Source of the DNA: Armillaria gallica
Lineage: Eukaryota; Basidiomycota; Agaricomycetes; Agaricales; Physalacriaceae
NCBI GenBank assembly: GCA_037576215.1
Contig: JBANDB010000001.1
Coordinates: forward strand, 4,340,001-4,404,000
Direction: 5' to 3'
Length of the DNA stretch: 64,000 bases
This document shows positions 1 through 12,854 of the stretch, in pieces (within the stretch, counting starts at the first letter, position 1; every line of letters begins with the position of its first letter). The translations under genes and the position numbers were made by a program. The notes beneath the pieces are model-generated. The model was not told the origin of the DNA. It made no database searches and was given only the letters and a program-made list of their open reading frames with translations.

Positions 1-430
1 GGTCTCATCAAGGTGTTGCGATGATGGTGCATGTCACAGTCACCTCCGTGGGCCTAGGACCTTGGCAGCTGGCGATTAAGCCCACGGCATTTCTCTTCTG
101 GAGCTCCTTTCTGGTGGACAGCTCCTTTCTTAGGCATATTAGCCATCGGGTCCTTCAGATTGCTAGCAAACATGCTAATCTCTCAGCCAAAACCCTTGTC
201 TTGGGCCTGCCTCATGATATTTCTCCATTTCCGTCCTTGCACAAGATTATCTCCGGATCTTCAGGCACCATGCTTCTTTCATTAAGTGAGCACATGGTTA
301 TCATCATTATGTTGCGATCCACCTCTAAGTTCATCCTACTGATGCGAGTGCAGGTCAAGCTTATTGGAAGGAGTGAGCTTGCTAAATGCCCTTTCTGTCA
401 AGCCTGCCCTTCCGGTACAGCACTATGACC
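1..430 (-). other. Short unidentified coding-like stretch at window edge
   Basis: On the minus strand about 60 codons of ordinary composition can be read between roughly 250 and 20 (for example FASNLKDPMANMPKKGAV), with single stops on either side. I do not recognise it. It could be the tail of a decayed gene that runs off the window, or chance. The plus-strand frame here is hydrophobic and shows no family features. The next 180 bases (431-613) hold nothing I can name. Confidence 0.2.
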
Positions 431-613
431 AAGTCCTTGGTTAGCTCTGTTGTTTCCATTGACATACTGCGACATTGCTTCAGTAACCTCACTTAGATTA
501 TGTATCCACATGTCTGCTTAGCAAGCTCCCTAAGTGTAGCCTATAAGCTAATGCTTAAACATGCCAAATCGCGAATTTACATGGGTAGCCACACCACAGG
601 CGTGACACCATTT

Positions 614-895
614 TAGGATGATTGTTGATCAAAGGTGCCTTGCTGTGATGGGATATGGTAATTGTGATGTGAGGCAATCTGGGAAGGATAACAGAGTGCA
701 TGAGGAGTGGATGTCATAGTTTTAGGACTGTATCTGAATGTTTGTGGCACATACTGTGGAAATCCATGGTATTATCAAGAGTTGGCAGTGTTATAGAGTA
801 TGTGGGGATTATAATAGAGTTGTTTTGAAGGTATTGGGTGATGAATGGATAAATCCTCAAATTCTGAGCATACAGAGCCTGGAGGCTCATCACTG
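614..895. repeat. Dispersed repeat, copy 1, with palindromic end
   Basis: This segment shares its left part (GATTGTTGATCAAAGGTG) and its right end (ATACAGAGCCTGGAGGCTCA) with 24296-24535, with diverged sequence between. The right end is a near-perfect palindrome, GAGCCT-GG-AGGCTC. The same terminal motif reappears inverted at 45068-45092. It sits directly against the truncated copia relic, so it probably marks an insertion or recombination junction. Class unknown: a non-autonomous DNA element or an LTR remnant would both fit. Confidence 0.55.
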
Positions 896-2262
896 TGGCA
901 AAAATCATCAGTGTCCATATTGTTTTCGCACTTGCAGCCAAAGATGACCAAGAACTCTTTACCTTCGATGTCAAGGCTGCCTTTCTCAACATGCCACTCT
1001 CATAGGAAGTATATATCTGTCAGATACCTGGCTTCTCCCTCTCTGACCCCAAGAAAGTTCTCTGCTTGTGCAAGGCCTTCTACAGACTTAAGCAATTCTC
1101 TCATGAATGGTACAAAACACTATGCAAGGCCATGGATTCTATCAGATTCGAAAGTTGCATTGTGGACCCTGCTGTCTTCTACAGTCAATGGAGCTCTCCC
1201 CTGGACCCCTCTATCACCATGCCCACAGATGGTTCTGACCTCTTTATCATCATCCCTGTTCACATTGATGATGGCCTATCCACAACCAATTCCAGATCTC
1301 TGTACCTGTAGATCATTGTGCAACTTAATAAGATCTTCAAGGTCAATGATCTTGGCCCAGTGGAAGTTTTCCTTGGCATCAGGATTGATTGTGACTGTCA
1401 CAACAAAAAGCTCTGACTATCACAGAAGGACTACATTGCAGACCTCTTACACATGTATGACATGGATGATGTCAACCTGACCTCAGTCCCTCTATATAAA
1501 AAACTAGTCATACAAAGCTGGCAATCACACTCTCCAAGAAGTTGATGATAAGAACCTTACCTTATACTTCCAACACCTTAACAGCCAACTCCTTTACTCC
1601 ACTGTATGCACTCGACCTGATCTTTCCTTCACTACAGCTGCCCTTGGTCAGTACAATGCCAATCCTACTCATGCAGTTGCATCTGCCACAAAAGGAGTTC
1701 TACGCTATCTTGCTGGTACTTGTGACTATGCCCTCCTTTATGGGGGTGAATATGCAAAAGATGCCATCAAAGGACTAGACATCTCTCTCTCCAATGTGGC
1801 ATTTACAGATGCCAATTGGGGAACAGACAATACCAACCACAGGAGCTTCTCTGGCTTCACCATCTTTCTCTATGGCAGACTTATCTCATGGTCTAGTGCC
1901 AAGTAAAAGTCTATGGCCCTGTCCTCGACCAAATCAGAGTATATAGCACTCACACACATGATGAAGGAACTACTGTGGATCATTCTGTTTACAAACACCC
2001 TCTCTTTACTGATGCCATCTCCTTTCCCCATGCTATCAGACAATGACAGCTCCCTAACCATTGTAAACTCCCAATCTAATTCCCCATGCCTTAAACACAT
2101 CAACATCAGGCATCACTTCATTCGAGAACAACTCAAAGTGAACACCTTCTCCACACACTGGATACCCACCCATTCCATGACTGCAGATATTCTTACCAAG
2201 CCACTGTCCTCTGTTCTCCATAAGGTGCATGTCAAAGGGCTTGGACTCATTCCTCATTGACA
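896..2262 (+). pseudogene. Copia reverse transcriptase and RNase H relic
   Basis: This is the 3' half of a Ty1/copia polyprotein. In order one can read the RT start (FTFDVKAAFLNMPLS), the segment before the active site (FIIIPVHIDDGLS, where copia usually has Y-V-D-D), the conserved RT end (VCTRPDLSFTTAALGQYNANP, YLAGTCDYALLYGG), and RNase H (VAFTDANWG, LISWSSAK, STKSEYIALTHMMKELLW, MTADILTKPLS). Several stops and at least two frameshifts break it. Gag, protease and integrase are missing: the relic starts abruptly at the dispersed repeat. It ends just before a polypurine tract and LTR, as in intact copia elements. Non-functional. Confidence 0.85.
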
Positions 2263-2269
2263 TCTCAAT

Positions 2270-2593
2270 GATGGGGGTGTGTTGACATATATAGGTCTTG
2301 TTGATCATCACAGTGTTTAGCTATGGCTTCCTACACCACCAATGTGCTTGGATGTAGCAATGATACAATTGATGAATCCTCTAGTGAGATGGTAACAAGA
2401 TGGTCCAGCAAGGTATGTGTGAGCTCTGAGGGACCTCACCACTGAATGAGCTAGTAATAAGATAAGCAGCAATACTCTTGAAGAGCTTTGTCAGCAAGTG
2501 TTCCCATGACCTCTCTCTCAAGCTCTCCACGATGTTGCACATATTATCTATAGAATGTCTTCTATACATCTTGCAATAACCACATATTCAATA
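2270..2593 (+). repeat. Polypurine tract and 3' LTR of the copia relic
   Basis: A purine run (GATGGGGGTG, 2270-2279) is followed at 2280 by TGTTGACATAT, a typical copia LTR start. The right boundary is inferred at TTCAATA near 2593, which would pair with the TGTTGA start if one C became T. The LTR is then about 314 bp. No matching 5' LTR occurs upstream in the window. Confidence 0.55.
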
Positions 2594-2619
2594 ATTTTAT
2601 TCTCTCTTTTTCTGTCATG

Positions 2620-3363
2620 GACCCCACCGAAGCCAACTGAAGCTTGCCAGACCTGAACATGCAGTTCACAGAAGATGAACAAGAGGCTCTCAACCTCTTC
2701 AAAGACAACAACTGTTTACTGCAGCTACAGGTTGATGACCATGAACAGTCTATCGACAACCTGGAGTCTTGCTTAAAGGCTCTTACAGAAGCCTTTTACC
2801 TGGGCCAGGTGCATCTGCCGTTGTATTGTTGTAATGACCATTGCAACACTCATATCAATCTTGCAGCTATGCAAAAGTCCCCAGGCTTATGAGCATGTGG
2901 TCAAAAAGCCCATGGATGACATGGAGAGCATGTCTGAAGATCTCAAACTCAAGGCTTTAATTCAGGGGCTCAGAGCTCATGTTGGGGCAAAGAAATTGAT
3001 CCTGAGGCAGTGGAGGTGAGTTCTGGCTTATTCTTTCTATGCAATCATGACACCTGTGTCCTTCAGGAGGATTTTGATGTGATGTCTATGCACTGGTCCA
3101 TTGTGGTGACCCTTCTTGAAGATTGAAGCAATGCCTGGGTCACTCAATGCCTAGACCTCTATACTGAAATCATGTGCAAGAGCAATAGCATTGCACAATA
3201 GGAGGATGAAAAGGCAAGCTCCTTCCAGCAAGCTCAGCTCATAGAGGTTAAAATGTGGTTGATGGCTGCTCAATTACATGAGGAAATGAGCCAGCCGAAA
3301 GAGGACAGGATGCTTATAGGTGTTCTGCATACAGAATTTCTCAAACAGATAGGCTATAGGTAG
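2620..3363 (+). pseudogene. Unidentified three-exon gene relic
   Basis: A start at 2620 opens a reading (stop after 7 codons) that continues as an acidic, helical protein (FTEDEQEALNLFKDNN, DDHEQSIDNLESCLKAL). A good 58-nt intron (2809-2866, GT...TTGCAG) joins it in phase to a second exon (LCKSPQAYEHVVKKPMDD, MESMSEDLKLKALIQGL). A second intron, about 51 nt (3016-3066, GTGAGT...TTCAG), leads to a third exon ending near 3363. One frameshift in exon 2 and two stops in exon 3 break it. Heptad-like leucines and charged residues suggest coiled coils. I do not recognise the family. Bases 3364-3690 hold nothing further. Confidence 0.45.
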
Positions 3364-3689
3364 CTCTTTAAAGTTTGGCACAGTAACTCAATAAAACATG
3401 TCTTATTGCCATTTAATGGTTACCCCTCCAGCCATGCTCGTTTGTTTGATTCCGATGTTGCTCCAGATCCACCAACTTTGCATGTGGCCATTTTCTTCAC
3501 TTCCTTATTTTGCTGTCACGTTTTAGCTATCTTCTGGTTCATCTCCACCCACTTCTCTGCCTGTTTAACAACTAGTGCTGCTTCTAAATCTTGGTGATGC
3601 TGCTGTCTGTCAGAGTATAGTGGTCACGGAACTGTAAGATACTGTGGAAGGTATTTTCAGAAAAGGTGCACATTATGAAAAGCATGCAT

Positions 3690-6600
3690 GTTCACAATGA
3701 AATGGTCCACTTTTCTGTGTTCGATTACATATAGTGTAACTTCTGAGGACAGATGTTCTTGTTGGCAATCCACCAGACCTGAAGGTGTACATCCAGCTGA
3801 ATCACAGTCATGTTGAATGTTGATAGCAAATTGAATAGCCTGTGCATAACCCTGTTTGCTCTCTTGATACAGATTGATAAATGGAATACTGACTCACCAC
3901 TGAGTCAAGAACTAGGTATTTATATGGCCTGAGAAGAACAGGCATACCATATTTGTGATGCAATGCTTTACCAGGTGCAAATTCTTCTACAACAATGAGC
4001 CCATAACCAGCGGAGATCTTGCTGCTTGGGATAAATATACATGCCAAGCGCCCAATCACTGAACTGAGACACATTGATCCATCAGTGTTCTGCTGGTCAT
4101 TGTGAGTAAATCTGATCATATGCAAGGACTTGGAAACATCATACCCAGCTTTCAAAGCAATAAATGGCCCAGGAACCCAGATGGCATTTATCACCTGTCT
4201 GGGTTGTCACGCTTGTCTCTTTCACCCACAAAGAATCTGCGAGAAGTGGTAGATCACAAGGGTTCCATGCATGGACCATGACGGTGTCCTTCACTTGCAT
4301 TGAAACCCTCTTTTTGCTGGCAACTGCCTTCAAGAACCCAGGAACCCATGCCGGTGGAGGTGCCCATCCAAGATGTTGCTGGATGACTGGTACAGTATGT
4401 AAGATGCTTCTAACATCATGTCCCACATTCACCCATTGTGATTCCTAGTGCCAGAAGCCACCACTAAGTATATGCTTTACTCTGTCCAGATCGGCCAGCT
4501 TCTGTGCAATGTCTCGACTGGGTGCCTGGTGGTTGCTGAGGATTGAGCACATGTGGAATACCGCATTGAAGCATTCATGAATCTCAGTTGAAAATCGCAC
4601 TGCTGGCCCTTGATGGCAGATTTGCTGTGGAAGGTGTACAAGGGCATGGAGCTTAATCTTGATGAGAATTTTAGCAGGATCAAAGTTTGCAAAGGCATTG
4701 AGGACGTTATCGATAAGCAGCTGTAAATCTCCCTGTGAAAATTATCATGATAAGCTCAACATGGTGGACAATGAAATAGAAACAACCAGATATTCATCTA
4801 TGTTATCAATGGTAAACATCCAAAGTACCAGTCCCAGCTTGCCCAAAGCACGGATGAGGGTCAATTGGTCCACAGTCACAATATTGTGAAGATGGAATAT
4901 TGTTGTTTGAATGAGTGTCTTGAAGTGTTTGCCAATCAAAGCATTACAATACTGCATCATATACTCTGCACGAATGGGAGGAACTCATAGGCCACTGATA
5001 TCAGTACTCTAGAGGCAAATTGCCAAGAGCTCCTGCTGTAATGGCTTCCACCCAGAATGTAGATTATGCCATGAGTACTTCTCTATGTCAAGCAAAATTG
5101 TATGGAGAATTTCAACAAGTGTATCTTGAGATAGGTTGAGGACTGATATATAGGCTTAACTCAGTGCACATTCCAGCGAGGACATATAATTATATGCACA
5201 AGGGACATCCAGGAGAGTGTTTTACAGTTGATTGGTTTGTGAGGCCAACCAAGCCAATAGCTCATCCAAAATCTCTTGATGACAGCAATTTGAGTGAGAT
5301 TTTTGCATTTGATGGGCTTTTATGATGAGCAAATTGATCCAATGCTGTGCAATCTTGTCCTTGGTCCCGCTACTGGTCTGTAAGCTTTCTACATAGGATT
5401 CGACACCAAATGTTGTCAGCCATAACTGTTCTAAAACACAGGCCCATATTTCTTGCACACTACGAGATACACCTGCCTATTTTGGCTAGTCAGTTGATAC
5501 TCTAGAATACCACCAGAGGAAAGATGTGTGTCACCTCATAAAACTTGTGATAGTTCTCTGCCATGGCCTTGAACCCATTGCTCCTGCCAGCTTTACATGC
5601 ATAGCATTTGCAGTTCCCTTGGTGACCAATATGTGAGGCTTCCTCTGATTGCTGTGGATTATCTGCAGGCAAATCTGGAATCTGGAGACAGAATCTGCAT
5701 GGACAGCCAGTGGCTGCATTAAAGCTTTCAACTGGTGCCAGATGTGTAGATCTATTAGGATGCGACACACCACTATTTAGATGGCCAATATTGGAGATGG
5801 GAGACAAGGATACGTACTTGACATGTTTCGTAACCATTGCTAGTTGCTCTAGTGTGGTTGCATGAGGCGATGTTGAAATGAAATGAACAAAAAACTCCTG
5901 CTGTAGAAGTGTTCCAGGAAGGTTAGCATTTTGCGAATAAACATTGATATGCTTTTAGTACTGCTTGGTGCAAGCTCCTGAGACATTGTCAGCCCACAGA
6001 GGCACCCAGATTGTAAACAGATCATCGCCCTGATCAATTTGATGATTACAGTTGAGAATCTTTGCTGCAAAATCACACAAGTTGTCTGATAAATAAGATG
6101 TGAGTGAGAGACACCTCATTATTGTGCTTCACACTGACCATCAAATAGGACCTGTCCAAACTGTATTGTGATATTGTTGTGGGTTGCAGCAAAAGCACTA
6201 ACAGGTAGGCACAATTTAGTGTTGGCCAAAACTCGCACCAGTGGCACTCCATTGACCTGACCAAGCTGATCCATAGGAAAGCAATCTGCATGTATCAATC
6301 CACTCTGCTGGATCCAGAGCTGAGGTATGACCCAGCAGCCATCGGTCAGTTCAGCAACCTCATGGATATAGTATCTCTGGAACCCAACGAGTATTGATAG
6401 AGGGAGCATATCTTGTGGAAGCTCATGCCAGCGTCCATTTGGGATCTGCCACATCTCTGAAATGGGTCCATGACCAACGTCCTCTGGATAGATCTGAACA
6501 TATGGTGTGACAAGAGGGTTGGATAGATCCTGAATAAAAAGATAAGTCTATGTCTGGTTTGGAATGAAAATACTGAACATACATACATGGGATACCAAAT

Positions 6601-7523
6601 CATGAATATCTGTCATGTAGAAGATGTTTCCAAAGTCTGAGATAGTGTGCTCGACACTGACAGAGCACACCTTGCAAACATGTTCTTGCATTTTATGAAA
6701 AGCGGTAAATGTGGGAATGTCACATACATCACATTCACAGAGAATCCAGAGAATCATCTTGAATTGGCTTGAAGAGAAGCAGAGATAGGGAAGATTGTTG
6801 AGAATATCTAAATAACACATCTGAAATCATATGAGCCATAGAATTAGGAAAATACTCTTGGACTGACAGTCTTGTTGCTGTATGGCACATAATCATGATT
6901 ATAAGGCACTCCCTGATATACTTCAAACACAGTGTCATCATGATCCTGAAGACCTGTTTCGAAAGCTAGATGTGAGATTACATTGTACCCCGTTTCAAGG
7001 AATGACACACACCACAATCGAAAAAATTTGCCGCCATCTCATCAACCAAATCTACATCAACATCCAGCTTGTCATCAAGGTATGATTCTTCCTCCACAGC
7101 TAAAATCAGTCTGTCTTTCTCATGCCTCAGTTCTTCTTCCTGTCACTGTTCGACAGCCAAAACATCTTCAAGGGTGGGAAATAATGCTGCAATCTCATCT
7201 GGTGTCAGCCCAACATCATGGGTATACATACTCATAGCCTCTGCTGTCTCAAGATGGTCCCATATCAGTTCTTGTTGAGGCAGCAGTGATGGAGGTGCAG
7301 CAGGAGTCACTAATGGAATCACCAAACCTGAATAGAGCTTAGAATATTGTGATGCTGTGAGTGCTTCACATGCACGCTGTTGCTTCTGAGCAGCTAATGC
7401 TGCAACATGCTCCTTTGAAGCAATGTGCCTACTCCAATTGCCATGGCTCTGCCATTTGTGCTTGCCCAAAGCTTGCCTACAAGGGATGCATCCAACCTGA
7501 TCTGGATTTGTTTGGTTAACCAT
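3690..7523 (-). pseudogene. Large transposon-associated fungal protein, decayed
   Basis: Reading from 7523 downward one finds, in order: a possible zinc finger (C-x2-C then H-rich, residues about 12-40), an acidic linker, the block DILNNLPYLCFSSSQ with VCDIPTF, the block WHELPQDMLPLSILVGFQ with GCWVIPQLW, then ADNPQQSEEASHIG, a region ending in VEILHTILL, GKHFKTL, LGLVLW, and a C-terminus INIQHDC near 3830. This order matches a very common Agaricomycete protein family of about 1000 residues that I know from repeat-rich genomes and take to be transposon-derived; the exact family name is uncertain. Many stops and frameshifts. The C-terminal third (3700-4750) is the most damaged. No terminal inverted repeats were found by eye. 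Confidence 0.65.
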
Positions 7524-7627
7524 GGCATCTATAGAAAAAAATATATCAGATTTGCATATTCATCTCAGAAAGAGCAAGTACTGGGCCCTAAATCTTGGCA
7601 TACATGTCCAGACATGATGAGATGAGA

Positions 7628-9170
7628 AGAGGTCACAGCCTGTGTGAGTCATGTGCTGTAACAGGTTGCATACCAAATTTTTTATTCTCTCGGGACCCAC
7701 ATCTCAGTGACATGGCCACCACAGACACTAGCCTTGAAGGGATTCAAGCATGCATCGCAGCATGTCAGGAAGTTGAAGCATCACCATCCCCAAACATCAA
7801 TCCAGCGCTGCTTCGAGAAGGATCACAGTCAGAGCAATTCAGCTCACCTGCACCCGGTTCTCAGGTGGGAACAATTCGAGATTTCGACATGTTTGGGGCA
7901 GATTCTCTGGATTCACTTAGTGGCCATCTCCCTCTGGCAGTCACCAGAGACAATGTTGTACTTCCTTTCACTTTGGAAATGGGATGAGAAGTAAAAAGAC
8001 ATAAAAGTCTGTCGGCTGAGTCAGATATGGATGCAGAGCAGTTCTTAAAGGTGTGCATACCTGCTTTATTATTATCAGACCTCTGAGATATCTATGAAGG
8101 CAACCAATCCAGCAGAAGGGCTGTACTGACTATTAATTGCTACCTTGCAAGTATGTGATACTGTACACTTGATGGCCACTGATAGCACAAAGAAGTATAA
8201 GATACCTGACATATTACGAGTGAGCATTACACTCTTCTAGTTTGCCTATAGACCTACCAAACTTTCCTGACCAGTCCACAGCATAGCAACATGCTGCCAT
8301 CACAATCCTATCTCCTCAGACATAGCTATACAAGAGTCCCAGAAATCCACATATTGTCTTAGTATGTGGACCACATATGTGAAATCACAAAGCTGTTTAA
8401 TCTGGATTAGGATGCCATGCATACTCTTGGTATTGCAGACTTACCTCCAAAGCATGAGACAGGACATTGTGATGTGGTTGCAGCATGCATTTTAAAAGCA
8501 ATGACTGATGTGCACCACAAGATTAAGGATCAAGTCAGTACTATTTTCTGGAAGCAAAGAAATACCACTCACACTGAGCAACTTGGACATCCAGATTGCA
8601 GCCACACTTGACCCCTCAAAGACTCACCATAAGCACGATATAGGCTCCTTGACATGGTCCTGCTTGACATCAGACAGTTGTGTTCCAGTAACACTGGGCC
8701 TTTATTACAGAGTCGCATGGCTTGTGAGTAAAGGTTGAAACATTTATGCCTATACTCACATAGCCAAATCCACAGCATTCCAGATATAAGAAGTTTCTAG
8801 ATGAACTCAATCAGGGTAGAAATGACACTCACAAAATGGATCTCTTACTCCAGGGTTTTAAATTTTGGGACACCATCGACAAGGAACTTGAGAAAACATG
8901 TGAGGACTTTCCAGATGAGACACAATGGCACCTGTAAGTGCTTACAGCCAGTTTCTTAATTCATGATCTAACAGAGGCTTATCATTAAAGCATTTGTGCT
9001 CATTTATGAGACTGATCTTGCACTTTATAGAAGTGTGAAAGGAAGCACAGTGAGAACAAGCGAGGTTGAAGATTGGCTGAACACCAACACCATCAATCTG
9101 GCTGTCAGCCAAGAGCCAGGAGAGGAAATCCAGGCTACTGGTGTGTAAGAGGATGAGTTGCTGTTAAAAA
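7628..9170 (+). pseudogene. Unidentified decayed gene, several blocks
   Basis: Block 1 (7710-7986) reads as a Ser/Pro-rich acidic protein starting MATTDTSLEGIQACIAAC, and after one stop continues with SAESDMDAEQFLK. Block 2 (8410-8620) reads ADLPPKHETGHCDVVAAC. Block 3 (8850-9140) reads FWDTIDKELEKTCEDFPDE, then YETDLALYRS. The blocks have coding-like composition and lie on one strand, divergent from the decayed transposon protein that starts at 7523. This may be the partner gene of the same mobile element, but that is inference. Stops and frame changes make it non-functional. I do not recognise the family. Confidence 0.35.
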
Positions 9171-10029
9171 GATACCAATGCTGAAAGGCAGTAGACAGTG
9201 AACAATCATGTAATGAGCAGTGGTCCAAAATTTGCATCCGCGGAGGCAAAAGAGCTGCCATGTCATTGTTTGGCTGAATGTTTGGCATCTCCAACAAGAT
9301 CACATGATGTTGGTTGAAGTTGTCGTGTTGCCGCGCTGGCTTTCTCTCTCATGCACTTCTCATTCCCTCTGGTTCTTCTGATTCATAACCTTCCACCTGT
9401 GGAAGCTGTATAACATGAGGCCTGTCCATGTCCTGTAACAATGTTGTATCATGTTTTCATGTGGGGTCTTGTCCATGTAATTCCCAGCCTGTAATATGGG
9501 ACAGTCTGTTGTCTCGGAAACTTCATGTATACGACTGTGTGTATGCTGACCTTCTCCATATATCTAGGTTCCTCTGGAAGGTCTCTATCTTGGTGCCATA
9601 CAGGGTGGAGCTATGATATTGGTGTGTTAATATTTTCTATGTGTAACTCTCAGATACTCATTGCTTTTGATTCAGATTTTTTCCTTCTGGCATGGTGTAA
9701 CGATGAGTTTTAATTCACGCATCTACTTCTTTCATGTACAACAAAATAAAATGCATCCTTTTTCATCATGACCCATACTGGTGTGACATGATGTCTATGA
9801 TTGTTGTGTAAAATTTCTGAGAAAGTGCAGGAGAACGAGGGCCAGTTGGTGCATATGGTCATGACCTCGGTACAATGTAAACAGAAGCCTGCCAGGACAA
9901 TGTGACCAGTGCTTGTATTGATATTCAGAGGATGTCACATTGGTGTCGAGTAAAAGGGCCAGCTGAGGTCAGACATCATTAAAGGGTATATCGAGTCTTG
10001 CAACTGATCTCTCAAAGACATCACACGAT
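9171..10029. other. No gene seen
   Basis: AT-rich, low in CpG, with only short ORFs of no recognisable composition. Nothing supportable found. Confidence 0.5.
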
Positions 10030-11038
10030 CTCTATTGGATCCAACACCAATATCATTGCAGCACTGTCATCACGATCTCATACAAGCATCGCTGTCATTT
10101 GGTGGTGTGCATACCATTTATTCCAGACTTTGCATCATTCTCTCCTTAGTCATCTCTATCATCTGCTTGACAATTAAGGAGGTAAGTGCTCTCATATATC
10201 TTACCTATCTACATACTGACATACTGTACTTACAGTTCTGATTGTGTCCATTGTCAATAGGTGTACCAGGTCTACACCATCTACACCACCTGATACCACC
10301 ACCACACTGGCTGTTAACGATGCAACCAATATCTGCCCACTATGGCTCTGATACACCCACAATGTCCTGCCATGAAACATGCCATCTCCTCCACATGCAC
10401 ATTGGCCTCAATTGCCACTGAGCACACCACTGCAGGACTTCAGGAGCATTAGATATCATGAGGGATTCCATATCAGACCTCATCTTGGAGTGGGATGTGC
10501 CTAGAACACAATACCAACTGCAATGATGACAACAGTGATGAGAGAGCCAGGGAAAGTTTGAGAAAAACAGAGGGGTAGGGTACAGGGTGTTGCTGTGCTG
10601 TGCAACAAGGAGGAGTAAGATGAGATGCGCAACAAGGACAAAGGGTATAAGCAGAATGGGGGAAGAAGATCAGGACACCAATGCCCAACAACAGTATTGA
10701 TGGCCACAAAATTTCAAGGGTCAACTACTCTACCAAGGGTGCGATGGACAACATCAAGACAATGGCAATGTGACCACTGATGGCCCTGCCGCTTCCACCC
10801 CCATCCAAAACAAACATCAACCCCTACTGCCTTCCCCAGGTCCAAACCACCCCCCCTATTTTCTTGGATTCCCCATTTTTGATATGGGGGATCATGACCA
10901 TGACATCTGTTTTCACTCCTAGCACTGTCATCACCAGCAACAATGACAACAACCTCCAATCCCCATTGTTGCTGTATTGCGTATCCTTCACAGACCGTAT
11001 GACCACCATCAGACTAATCCCCCCATTTTTGAGAGCGG
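10030..11038. repeat. Dispersed repeat, copy at 10 kb
   Basis: Shares scattered blocks in the same order with 30080-31094: a GATGGCCCTGC block followed by CCCAGG and CCCC-rich stretches, CATTTTTGATATGGGGGATC, AACAATGACA, and ACCATCAGAC followed by a CCCCCATTTT run. Identity is moderate, with many C/T differences. No long ORF is conserved between the copies, so it is probably non-coding. It stops at 11038, exactly where the ACTAGT-rich block begins, suggesting that block inserted here. Confidence 0.5.
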
Positions 11039-12300
11039 TGATACGCCGTCTACGCGTTCACACCTAGATTTTGCGATTTTATACAAATACTATTGCATAT
11101 CTACCTTACACTAGTGATACAAAAAGGACTATAGCTGAGGCTTCGAGCTAATAGTTAGACTAGTATGCAGCTAGTAGAGCCAGGACTTAGATGCGATACC
11201 ACTAGTGGGTCAACTCTACCAGCCAGCCATACTAGTGACTTGAATGCTAGCAAGGTTAACTAAATATAGCCACTAGCGGATGAGTAACGTGACTAGTGCA
11301 CCCAACAAGAGGTGGAGGGCACAAATCTTGTGAAGTTCAGTCACTAGCGGACTGATCTGGGCACGCAATGCCTAAGTCAGGTTAACTAGTCACGCGGCAA
11401 TCTCGAAGCAGGACTTAGAAATGAATTGGCGACGGATTAACCTTGTGGCAGATCCAACTAGTGCGATACGGATCTATTACAATCGGGACTAGTATAGCCG
11501 GGTTGCGCCTTCAATCACAATCGACAGCTGCTACAGGCACGTTCGCCGGTTCCATCATTTACCCTTGACACTAGTGGAGCATTGCTGTGCCAAGGATACA
11601 GAATACCACCACTAGCAGAGCTCCTAGGCCCACTAGTCAGCAAGCAACTGTTTCTAGACCGACTATTGCGTGATTATTCACCATTACTCATGACTAGCCA
11701 AGAAATTCTTATCAATAATACCCCTCTAGTCAGTTATTTATATCTCGATTGTACCTTGATTGTCAGTATATAAGTAGTAGAATAGGCTCACGCGTGGCAG
11801 GCAAGCCATCCCCGCAATTGTGACCTACTAGTCAGTATCTAGTGCCCCAATTAAAGGCTTTTGTGCTTAACCTCGATGAAGCGGCTACTAGTCGCTAAGT
11901 TACCCATAGCATTGAGTGAATAGAAGTGTCTTAGAGCAATCTTTTGTGTCCTACAAAGGCCAAGAGTGTTTCAAAGTTAGTTCCAGCGAGTTCTCAAAGT
12001 TTAAAGTATTATTCTTAGGCCAAGAGCGCCACTAGTTTGCCTAGAAAGCGACTAGTCAAGTGTTTATTCACTTGTAAGACATTATAGGGCCAAGAGAGCC
12101 ACTAGTTCGAAGCAGTCCCAGTCAGAGCGAGCGCAGTAGCTCAAGTCGAGTCACTAGTCATCCAATTGTGTCTTACCAACCCCACTAGTGCGAGTAGTAC
12201 ACTTGTATAGCTCACTAGTAACGAAATAAAACGTCTTTAAACAACTTTCCTTGATTATTGAAGTCTGCAGAGTGCTTCTATCATACTCGAAATGCCTGAA
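11039..12300. mobile_element. ACTAGT-rich block, solo LTR candidate
   Basis: This 1.25-kb segment contains about 18 copies of the hexamer ACTAGT plus many ACTAGC and CTAGTC variants. CpG is frequent, unlike both flanks. A GGCCAAGAG motif recurs three times (near 11959, 12017, 12088). A TATATAAG box lies near 11769 and an AATAAAA signal near 12227, which would fit an LTR promoter and polyadenylation region. The left boundary follows from the end of the dispersed repeat at 11038. The right boundary is a guess. No protein coding is seen. Confidence 0.45.
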
Positions 12301-12854
12301 TTCAATACATTGGTGATAAGTGTAGAGTTAGTGATTGGTTTAGTGTTGTTGGTGTTCATTGCCAGCCTCTAGTCCATTTGCCACTCGCTGTTACCGAGCA
12401 CATCAGCAGGAAATCTGACACTAGTCTTCATTTCATCTCACAAGGCTGCCAATGCCCACTGCCATCGATAAAACTTGGTAGTCATTGGTTGCATCAAGGG
12501 TGGGTGTGTGTTTCTTGATCTCTGAACATGAGTCATTCCTTCACTTTCATTATTTGCATATTCATTGGTCACTATAGACATTGAATAACTTAGATACACT
12601 TTGATTAATTGCAATTATCAAGCTCACCAGCTACAAGAGCCAGCAGGCTCTGAGAGATCCTCAATTGCATTCCAAGACCTATCGCAAAATAGAGCATGTG
12701 ACATCATAGGAGGAAGGACCAGGAAGGACTCATTGATACTTTTCCAAAGCAAAATTACACAAGGTTACTTTGATACAACGTAGACACATTGTAATGAACA
12801 CATATTTATCATAGTTGTATATCATTGCATTTTATACATACCTACCTTTTTTTA
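12301..12854. other. No gene seen
   Basis: Non-coding, CpG-poor DNA with a few short ORFs. Nothing recognised. Confidence 0.5.

Noticed and set aside
21..428. 135-codon plus-strand ORF at the window start
   Set aside because: Hydrophobic, no motif, no splice or start context; the minus strand is slightly more protein-like.
845..1480. 211-codon plus-strand ORF
   Set aside because: Runs across the dispersed repeat junction and is out of frame with the clear copia RT reading.
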